Positions 9,310 to 19,800 of a DNA stretch of 26,004 bases are shown piece by piece (position 1 is the first letter of the stretch; every line of letters begins with the position of its first letter). Below the pieces are notes generated by a model. That model saw nothing but the letters and a program-made list of their open reading frames with translations. It searched no databases and was not told where the DNA came from. The stretch is from NCBI GenBank assembly GCA_025769875.1, contig JAGFNK010000681.1:1-26004 (forward strand), read 5' to 3'. The stretch comes from Russula earlei. Taxonomy: Eukaryota; Basidiomycota; Agaricomycetes; Russulales; Russulaceae. The position numbers were made by a program, and so were the translations under genes.

Positions 9310-9723
9310 ATGGGGGGCCATGGCATTACAATTCCAATTGTCCTTCATCCGGAGTGGGGCCAGTACCAACAAATCCTCAGTGTGCAACCAGGAGGCAATC
9401 AGGTGGCACCACCACCACTGCCACCAGCCATCAAGATATCTGTTGAGATTGAACAATGGTTTCAAGAATTCAAGGACAACTCATTGCACAATACAAAAGG
9501 CTTCAAGTTTTTGGAATTTGGTAGAGCACTCAAATCACAAGGCTTCACCCAAATCATGCAGTTATCCCAGAATTTCATCACCATCCAGGACTTGCAAGGA
9601 GTGTTGAAAATTGACATGGGAACAGCCATATTTATCATGGATTATGCACAGGAGGACATTCAACAATTCAAAGAAAGAGGCTGGTGGGGTAGAAAGAACT
9701 TGATTTATCTTGCCAAATTCTAA
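9310..9723 (+). CDS. Small TE-associated protein, SAM-like helical domain (copy B)
   Basis: Counterpart of the 373-786 ORF, 137 codons from the ATG at 9310, ending at the same TAA. Conservation of the open frame in both copies, with several amino-acid changes, shows that the frame has not yet been broken but does not prove that it is used. The helical block around FGRALKSQGF is unchanged. Its 3' end is about 255 bp from the Harbinger insertion. Function unknown. Confidence 0.4.
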   Translation: MGGHGITIPIVLHPEWGQYQQILSVQPGGNQVAPPPLPPAIKISVEIEQWFQEFKDNSLHNTKGFKFLEFGRALKSQGFTQIMQLSQNFITIQDLQGVLKIDMGTAIFIMDYAQEDIQQFKERGWWGRKNLIYLAKF

Positions 9724-9979
9724 GCAAAAAATCCTAAAAGATAGCATGTTCAAACCAGAATGAAAACTAGATTCTAAATTTAGTGTACCAAGAATGAACA
9801 ATTGAAATGTTGGAGATGTCAAAATTAGTATGTGGTAGCCATGCACTGAAGCTAATGGTAAAGTACCAACCTATTTCTTTTCGAATTTTCCGGCGCGTCA
9901 CGTTATCTGAAAACGACAAATAAAAGTAGATCTAGAAAAAATAAAAATAATCATAGCGGGGAACAATTCACATACATAA

Positions 9980-10190
9980 GGCCCCATTTACCAACCAAGA
10001 ATTCTTGAATCTTGAACTTGAACTTGGATTTCGGTATTTTCCAGGGGTGACAGGAGTCACAGGCGTGATGAACGATAACTTGATTAACTAATATGAGTTT
10101 CTTTAATTATAATTTCTTTAATTATAATTATGAGCTCTTTCCCACCAGATTTGCAAATTCGCTTGTTGTAATTGCATATTCGCGTGTGTG
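9980..10190. repeat. Harbinger left terminal inverted repeat
   Basis: About 211 bp, matching the reverse complement of 13152-13360 with scattered mismatches and a 2-nt indel near the tip. It includes a short internal repeat of TTTCTTTAATTATAAT and an inner part ATTGCATATTCGCGTGTGTG. Confidence 0.95.
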
Positions 10191-10362
10191 AAGTTAGATG
10201 TCCGCGTACTCAGAGTTGACTCGGGAGTCAGTACTCGGCTTTGTTCGGGACTTTCCCTCCATTGTCTTTTTCCATGTATGTGTGGCGTGCATTTTTCTCT
10301 CGCCTTCTTTTTTTAATCCCCTCCTCCCTCCATACCTCCTTTGTTCAGTACCCCCATCATAC

Positions 10363-11545
10363 ATGCAGACCCGCTCAGCCTCTGATTCTTCTGTGGGAGA
10401 AAGTCAAGCAGATGGTAACGCCACATGGACAACTAAGGATGAAGCAGCCTTTTTAGATTTTCTTTTGGAGCATAGGGACGAAATGACCTCCAACTCTATG
10501 TTCAAGGACCACATCTTCAACGACGCAGCCTCTCAGATCAACCCCCTTCATGAGAAGGGTGGCATCAAGACTGGGAGCACATGCAAAACAAAATGGAACA
10601 GGGTGCTGTATCGTCCACTTCATCCCTTCCCTCAACGCTGATGCCGTCCAACAGTTGAAGACTGAATACAGTATCATCTCCTTCCTCAAGCTACAGTCTG
10701 GGTTTCCCTGGGATGATGAGAAAGGAGTGGATGTAGGGTTAGAAATGGAGGGGCAGTGGGCCGATTTAGTCAAGGTGTGTGTATAACTCCTGCTTCTTTA
10801 ACAATGTCTGACCTTAGCAGAAAAAACCAAGTGCCAAGAAGTACCGCAACAAGGGCTAGTCACATTGCGAGGCTATGGAGTCTCTCGTTGGATCGAAATC
10901 CAAAGGCAAAAGTGCCTATCAGGGTACACAGAAAACACTTCATGCAGATTCAGATCCTCCATCCCAGTCAACTTCTCGTCTGTCCCCCAACTCATTCGGA
11001 TCTCAATTTGATGGTGGTGCGTTTCTCATCAACTTCACTATCAAATGCCTCTCCTCTCACCCTGCTTCTCAGTTCGGAAGCATAGATCCGATCACATCTC
11101 CATAAGTGAAACGTCAAGCAAAAAACAAAGGACCGACACTGCGGCATCCACTGTCGTTGGTATGTCAGCGGTCATGAACAGGGTCATTGAGTCCTTTGAC
11201 TCGACTGTGCAAGCTCTCAACGAGCCTGAGCCTGAGCCCGCCCTTGAAGCCGCACCCTCACTTGATGAACAACTTGGGAATGCATCTACAGGTGCTGTTG
11301 TACCTGTGCTTATGACGGTTCCTGAGCATGCGCGTCGGTCGCTGGCAGTCAAAACCCTTGCCACTGATATCAAGGATGGTCACTGGCTGCCAATGGGCGA
11401 CATTGTCCCAGCACTCAGCCTCCTCTCCAATGGCAATATTGCGGATGTTGATAGTTACCTCACACTTGGATTAGATAAGGATCCAGAATTGCGTGATCTT
11501 GTGTGTCAATACATATGTAATATGTTAGCACAAACCAAATTGTAA
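10363..11545 (+). pseudogene. Harbinger ORF1: Myb/SANT-like DNA-binding protein, one nonsense codon
   Basis: Accessory protein of PIF/Harbinger elements, thought to bind the element ends and help bring the transposase to DNA. Starting at ATG 10363 (MQTRSASDSS), a Myb/SANT-like domain begins WTTKDEAAFLDFLLEHRDE and continues INPLHEKGG...KTKWNR. Three introns keep the frame: 10603-10654 (52 nt, joins KTKWNR to LKTEYS), 10775-10820 (46 nt) and 11017-11072 (56 nt, joins SQFDG to VRKHRSD). In the conserved KYRNKGW motif the tryptophan codon is TAG (10857-10859), a TGG to TAG change. The rest is open to 11545 and contains an acidic EPEPEPA stretch and a helical C-terminus. Apart from the stop, it would be complete. 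Confidence 0.85.
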
Positions 11546-11776
11546 TTGTAATTTCAAATGTCATGTTGTCATGTGTTATGTGTATGTAAAATAATTTGTC
11601 ATTGATGGTATCATGCGGTCACAGGGTGGACTGAGTCCATCTATGCTGACTCAGTCTGCTTGGCGGCAAAGAAAAACTTTCAAAGCGTTGCGTTGTCCAT
11701 CCCATCATTTCCCCCCCCAATGCCCAATCAACGACTGGTAAAGAAGCGACGCCAATGACTTGTGGTCCTCTTGCAT

Positions 11777-13045
11777 ATGTCGACTCTTGTCTTGCTTTGC
11801 TGTGAAGCATATATACAACTCCTCCAAGCCATCTGTCCTCATTGTATTCCATATCACACATCAGCATTAACTGGGGCTGCGTGGGTTCATGAACTACTCA
11901 CTGGCCATCCAGAGTGCATTCAGAGCGAGCTTGGAGTACATAAACATGTCTTTGACACCCTCCAGCAGACCATTCAAAACCTCGGTGTTGCCTCATCACG
12001 ACATGTCCTAATTGAAGAACAAATCGCCATCTTCCTCTATACTGCTGTTACAGGGCTGTCATCAACTCATGTCAGAGAGCGTTTCCAGCGGTCACCCCGC
12101 ACCATTTCAAAGTACGTATCACTTGGGTTTCTTCACACTTGTTCTGACAGGCAGTTAGGTATTTTAAAAAAATTCTTGGAGTTCTCTCAAGCCCCCCCTT
12201 CTATACCACATTTGTGCAGCTCCCTGATGCCAATTCGCCCCCTCACCCCTTTATCTGAAGTAACCCCAAGCTCTATCCATATCTCAAGGATGCCCTAGGC
12301 ACTGTTGATGGCACACATATCAAGTGTTCTGCCACTGCTGACGAGCGTGACATGGTGAGGAACTGCAAAGGAGTAATCACACAGAACTGCCTTGTGGCAT
12401 GTTCTTTCGACCTCCGCTTCACCTATCTCCTGACTGGTTGGGAGGGTTCCACTGCTGATGCAACACTCTTCCTTGACGCATGACTTTCTGATTTTTTTAT
12501 CCCAAGCGGAAAGTATTATCTTGGCGATGGAGGCTTTGCCTCATCAGATGTACTTCTCACCCCTTATCGAGGTGTGCGGTACCATCTCGCCGAATGGGGT
12601 CACGCAAACACAAGGTAATGTTTCTCATCTCCTGAGTTTTCTCACTGACATTTGTCCCAGGCCACGCACGCGTGAGGAGTTGTTCAATCTGCATCATGCT
12701 CAAGCTCGCAATGTCGTAGAACGCATCTTTGGAATCCTCAAGCGACGGTTCCAATTACTCAATCATCCCCTTAACTATAACATGTCAATTCAGGCGCGCA
12801 TCCCAGCTGCGCTTGCAGCACTGCACAATTTTATTCATGAGTATGATCCTAGGGAGATTTCCACCTTTGATGATGTGGCTGAGCTCCACATGGGCTCTCA
12901 AGATGAGGAGGAGGCTGGTGAACTTGCTGAAGGCCCAGTGACACAGCATGAGAGGGAGCGAGCGAATTGCAGGCGAGACAGAATTGCTGGTGACATGTGG
13001 GAGCAATATGTGAGAATGAGAATTCGAAGGGCGCATGTTGACTAG
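11777..13045 (+). pseudogene. Harbinger transposase (HARBI1-type, DDE_Tnp_4), two nonsense codons
   Basis: Three exons: 11777-12115, 12151-12614 and 12661-13045, with introns of 35 and 46 nt and consistent phase. Exon 1 has the N-terminal region typical of the family (LTGAAWVHELL, then VTGLSSTHVRERFQRS). The catalytic domain shows VDGTHI (first D, near 12315), TGWEGSTADATLF (second D, near 12450), GKYYLGDGGF, LLTPYRG, and ARNVVERIFGILKRRF (E, near 12720). Two in-frame TGA codons, at 12256-12258 and 12481-12483, stand where arginine (CGA) is plausible. The start codon is chosen as the first ATG of the frame and is less certain than the rest. All catalytic residues remain, so inactivation looks recent. 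Confidence 0.9.
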
Positions 13046-13151
13046 CATAGAATTTCATGTATGTACAAACTATGCCCTCCATATCGCCATCTGGCCGACA
13101 CGATGTAGAAATATTTTTTTTACAAATCATGTGTTACCTCATGCGAATATG

Positions 13152-13360
13152 CACACACGCGAATATGCAATTACAACAAGCGAATTTGCAAATCTGGTGG
13201 GAAAGAGCTCATAATTATAATTAAAGAAATTATAATTAAAGAAACTCGTATTAGTTAATCAAGTTATTGTTCATCACGCCTGTGACTCCTGTCACCCCCG
13301 GAAAATACCGAAATCCGAGTTCAAGTTCAAGATTCAAGAATTCGGTTGGTCAATGGCGCC
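13152..13360. repeat. Harbinger right terminal inverted repeat
   Basis: About 209 bp, the partner of 9980-10190. The outer tip reads GGCGCCATTGACCAACC on the minus strand against GGCCCCATTTACCAACC at the left end. Its outer edge is 78 bp from the stop codon of the copy B kinase gene. Confidence 0.95.
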
Positions 13361-13438
13361 TAATAGATACTGGGGACTGGGTATCAACATTCTATGTGCC
13401 TACACCACTACCAACAAGTGCCACGAGTTCAACAAACT

Positions 13439-16145
13439 CTAACCACGGGTTGCGATGCCTTCGTAACGTCCTCCGAACTCCCTCCCCCCCTCGTTCCGGT
13501 CAAATTCTGTCAGTCTCGGCTTCTTCGCCTGCAGGGGCATTGCATTTTCTCCATCGACCTTCACTGTGCCTTGGCGATGCCGCAGGGCCTTTATCTCACC
13601 AGCTATGTTGACGACGTTCGAGGGCGGGGGTACGAACCATATGGGCCATTCAAGTAACGACGGCCGCTTGTCTGCATCATGTGCCTCCAGCCTCCTCGCG
13701 ATTGCCTTCCATTGATTGTCTTCTTTCCCGACTGCGTCAAGAAGATGCAATATAACATGCCCGCAAGACCATCGGTCGGCCTTGATCGGACTGTACCACG
13801 ACTTGCCGATCTCCGGTGCCATCCAATGCTTCGTCCCGCATTGGTCATCAACTTCCTCGTTCTCATCTTTCACTTGCATAGCGATATCGAAATCGATGAT
13901 TTTCAAGCCAAAATCTCGGTCGACAAGAAGGTTGTGAGGCTTGATGTCCCTGTGAGCGATGTAGTGTCTGTGAAGATACGCTAGGCCCTCAATGAGACCC
14001 CCGCAGACTTGAGCGACCTTGCCATAAAGTTCGTCAGGGCAGATCGTGACATAATCCGCGAGAGAGCTCATTCTAGGTAGAATGAGCCACATCCTCGACG
14101 AGATATGGAACGAATCGAGTAGCGAGACAATGTGTCTCGACTTGGGCTGGATGGAATCAAGAAGGTTGAAGATCGCGATCTCTTTCGATTCCTCGCGAAC
14201 TTTTTTCGCGATGAGAACATTTTTCGGGTTCGACGGTCGATACACCTTGAGGATGTGCGACGGCATCTGGGGGCCAAGCGTCAGCGCGTAAAATGAGTAG
14301 AAAAGGTTTACCACACCTTGACAAGCGGCTCAAATACGTTACCGCGGTTATCCACCACGACTTCAGGTTCCACCTCATACCCGTGGGCTCGGAACTCCAT
14401 GTGGTCCGCTGCATCTGCGCTTCCCGCACCCGCGCCCCTACCTCCACCGGTACCTGCACCGTCATCTGTCTTATCAGTATTCTTCTTGGTGCCCTTGCCG
14501 AACATCGACTCCAAAGGAAATTTCTTGCTATATTTCAAAATCTTCTCCTTGAGCCTGTCAACATTTGATTCCGTGTCTTTGCCTTCGTTTGCCCCTTCTA
14601 GCATGTAATTAAGGTTGTACAACTGGCGTGCAAACTCGATGCGGCCATCCGAGGTCCCAAACGAAAATACCTTTTGGTTGTAATAAACCTACGATCATTC
14701 AGCCAACGAGCTTACTCGAAACCCAGGGGACGACATACGAATGGCGAATTCGGATCATCCGGATCCTGAAAAATCGTATAACGACTTGCTACTCCTTTGC
14801 TCGTGATATAGACAGCAACGAGCACGAAATCCCGCCCCTTGAATGATTCCAAGAATTTGTTTGCAAAACGGACCACGGCGGCCCCTGCCAAAAGCATCCG
14901 GATAAGGTCCACAGGCTTTCGGTTGGGATCGTCATATACCCTTGACGTCGAATCGACTTCTACTAGCAGTCGAGGAAGACGTGACTTCGATAAGCGGAAA
15001 TCGCTACGAGGTTTGTATTTGCGGAATTGTGTTGGTCCGGTTTCGTTTTCATGTTTGACGATAAGATCGAAAGGCCATGGCTCGTGGCCTCTACGGAAGA
15101 TGCTAACTCGTGATACATGGACCAAGTGAGAACTTACAGATGAGCCGTGATCGTTCTTTGCCCTTGAACATAGTAGTACAACTTTCCGAAAAAGATCATC
15201 TGGGCCACACGTTCCTTGAAAGCATCGTTGCGATTCTGTTGCCGTTGCTGATGGCTTGGCCATTTATCGGACATAATATACACCACATGTGACATCTCGT
15301 CTCCCTGGGCTTGACGAGGCACCTCCCGCTCACCCAGAGATCGGAAGTCGGAGATGGATTCCTCGGGTGGCCCATCGTCGATGTCCATGGCCTCGTTGCT
15401 TCTATCATATGCAGCAGCCAAAGATTGACCGGAGATACATTCGCACGCGGAATACAACTACATTAAACAGTCAAAATCGGAAAGCAGACGGACAAGTCAA
15501 GGAAACATCGCACATCAGGGGTCACAGTCGGCTTGCTGTCCAGCTTTTTTTCAAACTCTGTAACAAATTGTGGTACCGCTGTCGCTTCCACAATATGATT
15601 GCCGTGGATATCGGCCTCCTCGAAGTCTCCCCAATTGGACACATTGATGAAGATGTCTTTGTACTCTTTGACCAGTTCCGAGTTGAGCGCCTGGCTGACT
15701 TCAGCCACATCTGTAAAAACGACATGGTCACCGCACAACAATGTCATGAGTTGCCACGTCGTAATTGGAATGAGATTGGGAAGCGAGGACTAAGCATAAT
15801 GTCATCAGCAACGTTCGTCGGGGACTCACTCTCTCTGATCTTTGGATCCTCCACGACGATACTGATCTTCAGCTCTGGAGGACCCGTCGGGAATAGTGTG
15901 GAGAGCAAGCGAGTCGCTTTCAGCGACGGTCGATCTTTCGCAGCTTGCTTAGCAGCTTCCTCGAGCTCCTCGTCATCAGGTAAGTCGACTAGGTAGAGGA
16001 CAAGCCGGCGGGCGTCAATATCTTTGAAGTCGTTCGGATTCTTTTGCCAAATTGCGTCTTTCAGATCGCCAACGGTCTCCGACTCTTCAATCTCGACTGG
16101 GAAAGGGATGCCTAGTCCGATCGGATATACAAAAAGCTTGAGCAT
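13439..16145 (-). CDS. CRN-type header plus protein kinase (Crinkler-like effector family), intact copy B
   Basis: Six exons (16145-15830, 15710-15514, 15457-15138, 15102-14739, 14688-14317, 14266-13439) total 2397 nt, exactly 799 codons with stop, and every splice phase agrees. Residues 1 to about 105 are a Crinkler-type ubiquitin-like header (KLFVYPIG, FPVEIEESETVGDLKDAI, NDFKDIDA, VDLPDDEELEE). No signal peptide is seen. About 106-500 is less clear; it includes LPRLLVEVDS and a low-complexity G/A linker. From 524 comes a kinase domain: probable VAIK-type lysine in ILKVY (K530), catalytic loop HRDIKPHN (628-635), DFD instead of DFG (648-650), APE (673-675) and DRWSCGHVI. A glycine-rich loop is not evident. 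In known CRN-kinase proteins the header precedes a kinase effector domain that acts in the cell nucleus; in non-pathogenic fungi the role is unproven and may be conflict or defence. The upstream region is CT-rich. Confidence 0.88.
15711..15829 (-). other. Intron 1 of the CRN-kinase gene (119 nt), choice of acceptor
   Basis: The donor GTGAGT and a strong acceptor TTTTTACAG restore phase into the next exon. A nearer AG exists in copy B (CTTAG) but gives the wrong frame, and it is absent from copy A, which reads CTTAA. This supports the distal acceptor. The remaining introns are 56, 35, 50 and 50 nt. Confidence 0.75.
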
Positions 16146-16275
16146 TGAGGGTGATAGTAGACGGGGATGAGTGGGAGTGAGAACAAACAATTCGGCATGT
16201 GTTACATGTCCGTTACTTTCGTGACATTTGCATTTGTGACGACAGTGAGCCACACTGATAGTACCATGCACGATA

Positions 16276-16869
16276 CTCTGCCGTCAAAGTGACCATCTGA
16301 ATGTCCATTAAGAATGGTGGCCATAAGGGGCGTTCAAAGCTTGTAGGCCCTCATCCACCCGAAAGAATCGACGACCATTTCCAGATTACTCTTTATCGTC
16401 ATCGTAATCGGGGCACATGTATTATGCCGACCACTAGGAGGAATCAGACATGGGACGGTCATCCAAAATCTGTTTGCTGATCTGAGATGCTATAGTGGCA
16501 TCTCAGATCAGCAAGCAGTGGAAACGAAGAAAACCCCATACTGTAATATCTCAGACAGACAGAAAGAGGATCATGTCCTAGCTAGGCTCGGCATTTCCCG
16601 TGAAATATTCCCACGATGGGGTTGCTAACCAGTGCTGTGCATTTTTCAATCGATTCCACTTGACTTTCATCTCCTGTCCTGTCATCAAACGGGCCACACG
16701 ACTGCTTTGTTCCCCACCTGCTCCGTCAACAGGGATCGGACCAGCGCGTTTTCTTGCCCCCTGTCTCACCTTCGTGTTAAGGGCAGTCAACGGCCCCTCT
16801 TAAAGTTCCTTTTATCCCCTCTCCAGTTCTCTTTATGTCCAGTTGCTCCCTTTCCAACCTTTCCACTAG
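16276..16869. promoter_or_regulatory. Divergent intergenic region with 21-bp palindrome
   Basis: Single-copy DNA between the CRN-kinase gene (minus) and the next gene (plus). At 16470-16513 there is an inverted repeat: CTGTTTGCTGATCTGAGATG C... and its complement, 21-bp arms with one mismatch, the inner 16 bp perfect, loop TATAGTG. The last 80 bp before the ATG at 16870 are rich in pyrimidines (CTCTCCAGTTCTCTTT), as is usual in fungal promoters. No clear TATA box. Confidence 0.6.
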
Positions 16870-19800
16870 ATGACATCTCGCCCCTCTTTCTCGTCCAAGC
16901 GCCGTCCGTTGTCTGCAATTTTCCTCGGCGATGGGTCCACCCCTTCCTCAACTTCGTCGTCAGAGCTACCCGATCTCCCAGAGCCCCCCAGCCCCGGTGC
17001 CGCATCCACCCATTCCGGCCTCCCATCCCCGCCGGCTACCAATTCCACAGGAAGTGGTAGCACAGGTGATCGTCGCGAGAACGACATTCCCACCATGCCT
17101 CCTCCCTCGTCCGCTCTGACAAATCGCGGTGGAAGACCCTCCACGTCCAGGTCAAGCCGTGCTTCGTCTCCTGCCGGCAGTGGCGAATATAAGAAAGAGC
17201 AAGTCGAAGAAGAAGAAGACAATACAGCCCGAATCAATCTCGGTGGCCGCCGCGGGGCGGACCAGACTAGTAACCACATCGTGACGCTACAGCGTGTTAT
17301 GAGTCTTACACAGAGGAACCGTATGGTATGTGCTGTCCTTCTCCTTTTTTTACTCATCGTCTCAAGGATATTCCATTCTACGTTTCCGTCATCTTCTGCC
17401 ACTTTGCCGCCGCATTTAGGCTCTCAATAAGCTCTCATCTATGCGCCTAAACACACCTTCGCCATCCCAATCGACTCGTTCCCCACGTTCTCCACGCTTT
17501 CCAAACGGCGCTCCAGCCTCACGTTCTTCAACGTCGCCCTCTACCAACAACCGCTCTCGGTCAGTAGAACCAGCAGCGCTATCCGGGTCGGAGACGGAGC
17601 GTGAACCTGGCGTCGCCGCCTATTCCAACTCATCCGATGATCAATCCGTCACACCACCTTCATCCGTTTCACGTCCATATTCTGTACTGGATGGGCGACT
17701 CAGACGTACTTCACTTCCCGCCTCACCCTCTAAAGGAAAGGGGGCCTCTTCAACTCGCAGCTTCTCCCCCGGTTCGTCACAAAGGACGCCCAAGAAGCGT
17801 GTCTCCATTATGTCCGTGCCTGATCCCGAAGCACTCCGTGAACTTGGACAGAACGACATCACTTCTGCCGCCTTGGCGACTGTCGCGTCATTGCGGCGTA
17901 GCCCAGGAAGCAGCGGGAAAAAAAATAGGCAGCCCCTCCCCAGGGAGTTCCGCGAACGCGAATTCCGACGCGCCAGCTCAGATGGCAGGGTAAGTTCCAC
18001 ATATAAGGTACTGTACGTCAGCTAAAGACGAGCGTCTCATGTACCAGGCTTCCAAGGAGCCAACTACGCCTCAAAAGCCTTCGAGGGAGCGCTATACCTC
18101 GCTTATTGACGATACCTCTCCATCAAGGGCATCTATGCGTCGCGCTCTCAATAACCAACACTCTCCTCCACAGACCTCACAGGTCAGCCGACTATCAACA
18201 GCACGAAAGCATCAAACTCGCTGGATGTCTGAGGATTTGCGTACTACATCCTCCCGGCCTATCGTTGATGATAACGAAGACGATGATCCATTGAGCTCAA
18301 GTAGCGACCTTGGGAATCGACCGTCAGCACGCAACAACATAGGAAACCCGCCTAGTGCGCGTCTAATAGGCGAGAGCCTGCGAGCCGCGGGAATGGGCGT
18401 GAAGAGCGGGGCAGATGCTTTCCGTGAAGCGGAACGGCAGTCAGAGAATGCCACGGTTCCCCCCCGCCCCATGTCGATCGCCGCTATCTCGTCTCAGGTC
18501 CGAGAAGCTATCACCAGTCCAAATAGGGTGACCGGACTATTGCGCACGAGCGCCGCCCAAGATCCGCGTACCCCCGACAAAGTCTCCTCTTATCACCGCA
18601 CGGAACGCGGGTCGCATTCTGGCCCTCAGTCAAGACCAACGACATCAATGGCAGACTTTCACCCCATTGAAGAGGATCTCCTTCCGCTTAAGACCGCACC
18701 CTTTGTGCCACGCACGTACAAGAACTCGTTTACGTCCGATCGTGACCGCGAAGGCATGGGTTCCCGACAAGCGCTGTATACACCATTCTCCTCTGGCCCG
18801 CAAGAAAGAACTTACGGCTCACCGCGCACACGCCCACCTGCCCTGCCGCTGGACGAACAGGCGCTAGAGCATCTACGGCTTATGGACGAATCGCTCACCA
18901 TGTTCGAGGCACTTCTCTCGCGTCTACCACCTATGGGTGACACACCAACTACGACTGTACCTGAAGTCTTTCGGAGCGCGCAAGCTGTCGTACGATTTTC
19001 TGAGCAAGTCAATGGGATGCTCCGCACTGCCACGAATCGCGCTCTGGAGCGGCTGATAGAGTCAGAGGTATCGGACGCCAGCCCAGGCGATGAGATTGAT
19101 ATGGTTGGGTTGTGGAAGGACGTCGGTGGGGACTTGAGGGATATGTTAAGAGTGAGCGATGAGCTTGTGCGCACCATGACCGGGTTCTTGCTCGGAGTTG
19201 GCAAGGTGCTGCGTGAGTCCTCTGTTACTGGAGCGGGTCCAGGCAGCAGTCTACAACACTTCCGTTGTGCGAGCGATGACCTCTCCAGGAGATCTGGTGC
19301 TGATGGACGCTCGTCGACAAGTGCGGGAACGGGCAGCGGGAGGGGCAGCGGGAGCGGTGACGGAGTGGGACGGAGGAGCACTGAATCGAGGCGCAGCTGG
19401 GATCTTCCACGGATCGAACGAGACAAGTCTGACCTCACGCGCCGAGCGTCGAGCCGCATCGATGTGGGCGTTCTTTCCGGCCAGCGCGCTTCGTCGTCTA
19501 TGCTGCTTAGGGAACGGGACCCACCCCGCCCTCTTGGTCTCGGAGATGACGTTTCGCCCTCTGCGCGTCCGCCCGTGACATCGTCTGTGCGAAGGTCATT
19601 TACTCCCGGGCTACAGAGGGAGGGCACACTTATTGCATCAGCAAAGCCTGAGCTGCCCACAATCGAGTCGCAGAGGTCTTTGCACATCGAGGACGATTAC
19701 GAACCCTCACCTACCCCAGCATCTCGTTCTCGCCAACCAGATGGGAGCACACGCAATCTCCCTGCGCTCCCCGTTCCCTCCCCTCTTCCCACTTCCTCGT

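Larger units (their letters stand above)
9980..13360 (+). mobile_element. PIF/Harbinger DNA transposon, full length (3381 bp)
   Basis: Precisely bounded: TAA (9977-9979), GGCCCCATTTACCAACC... to ...GGTTGGTCAATGGCGCC, then TAA (13361-13363). The uninterrupted site is present in copy A (1041-1043). Long terminal inverted repeats of about 210 bp lie at 9980-10190 and 13152-13360. The element encodes the two proteins expected of this superfamily, a Myb/SANT-like DNA-binding protein and a DDE_Tnp_4 (HARBI1-type) transposase, both on the plus strand. The 3-bp TAA duplication fits the TWA preference of PIF/Harbinger. Three in-frame stop codons make it non-autonomous now. Confidence 0.97.
8930..16275. 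repeat. Segmental duplication, copy B (carries Harbinger insertion)
   Basis: Second copy of the unit at 1-3966, same orientation. Coordinate offset is 8929 to 8936 left of the Harbinger insertion and 12320 falling to about 12310 right of it. The jump of 3384 bp equals the 3381-bp element plus a 3-bp target duplication. Homology ends near 16275, after which single-copy DNA begins. Because copy A begins at the window edge, 8930 is only the visible left limit; sequence left of it may also have a partner outside the window. Confidence 0.95.

Noticed and set aside
9562..9846. Minus-strand open frame of 94 codons (and its twin at 625-909)
   Set aside because: Antisense to the small SAM-like ORF; its conservation follows only from the duplication.
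14712..14738. Donor GTAAGC at the end of the longer exon 4 reading (…RPLGFE)
   Set aside because: It puts exon 5 out of frame. The GTATGT donor at 14738 gives phase 0 on both sides and a 50-nt intron.
15463..15747. Reading the CRN-kinase second exon as starting upstream at the open frame (CGDHVVF...)
   Set aside because: Using the nearer acceptor gives a frame conflict and that AG is missing in copy A. The distal acceptor at 15711 gives a consistent 799-codon model.
18812..19687. Long minus-strand open frame (291 codons) inside the third exon of the 1117-residue gene
   Set aside because: It is the antisense shadow of a GC-rich coding exon, rich in R, S and P with no domain.
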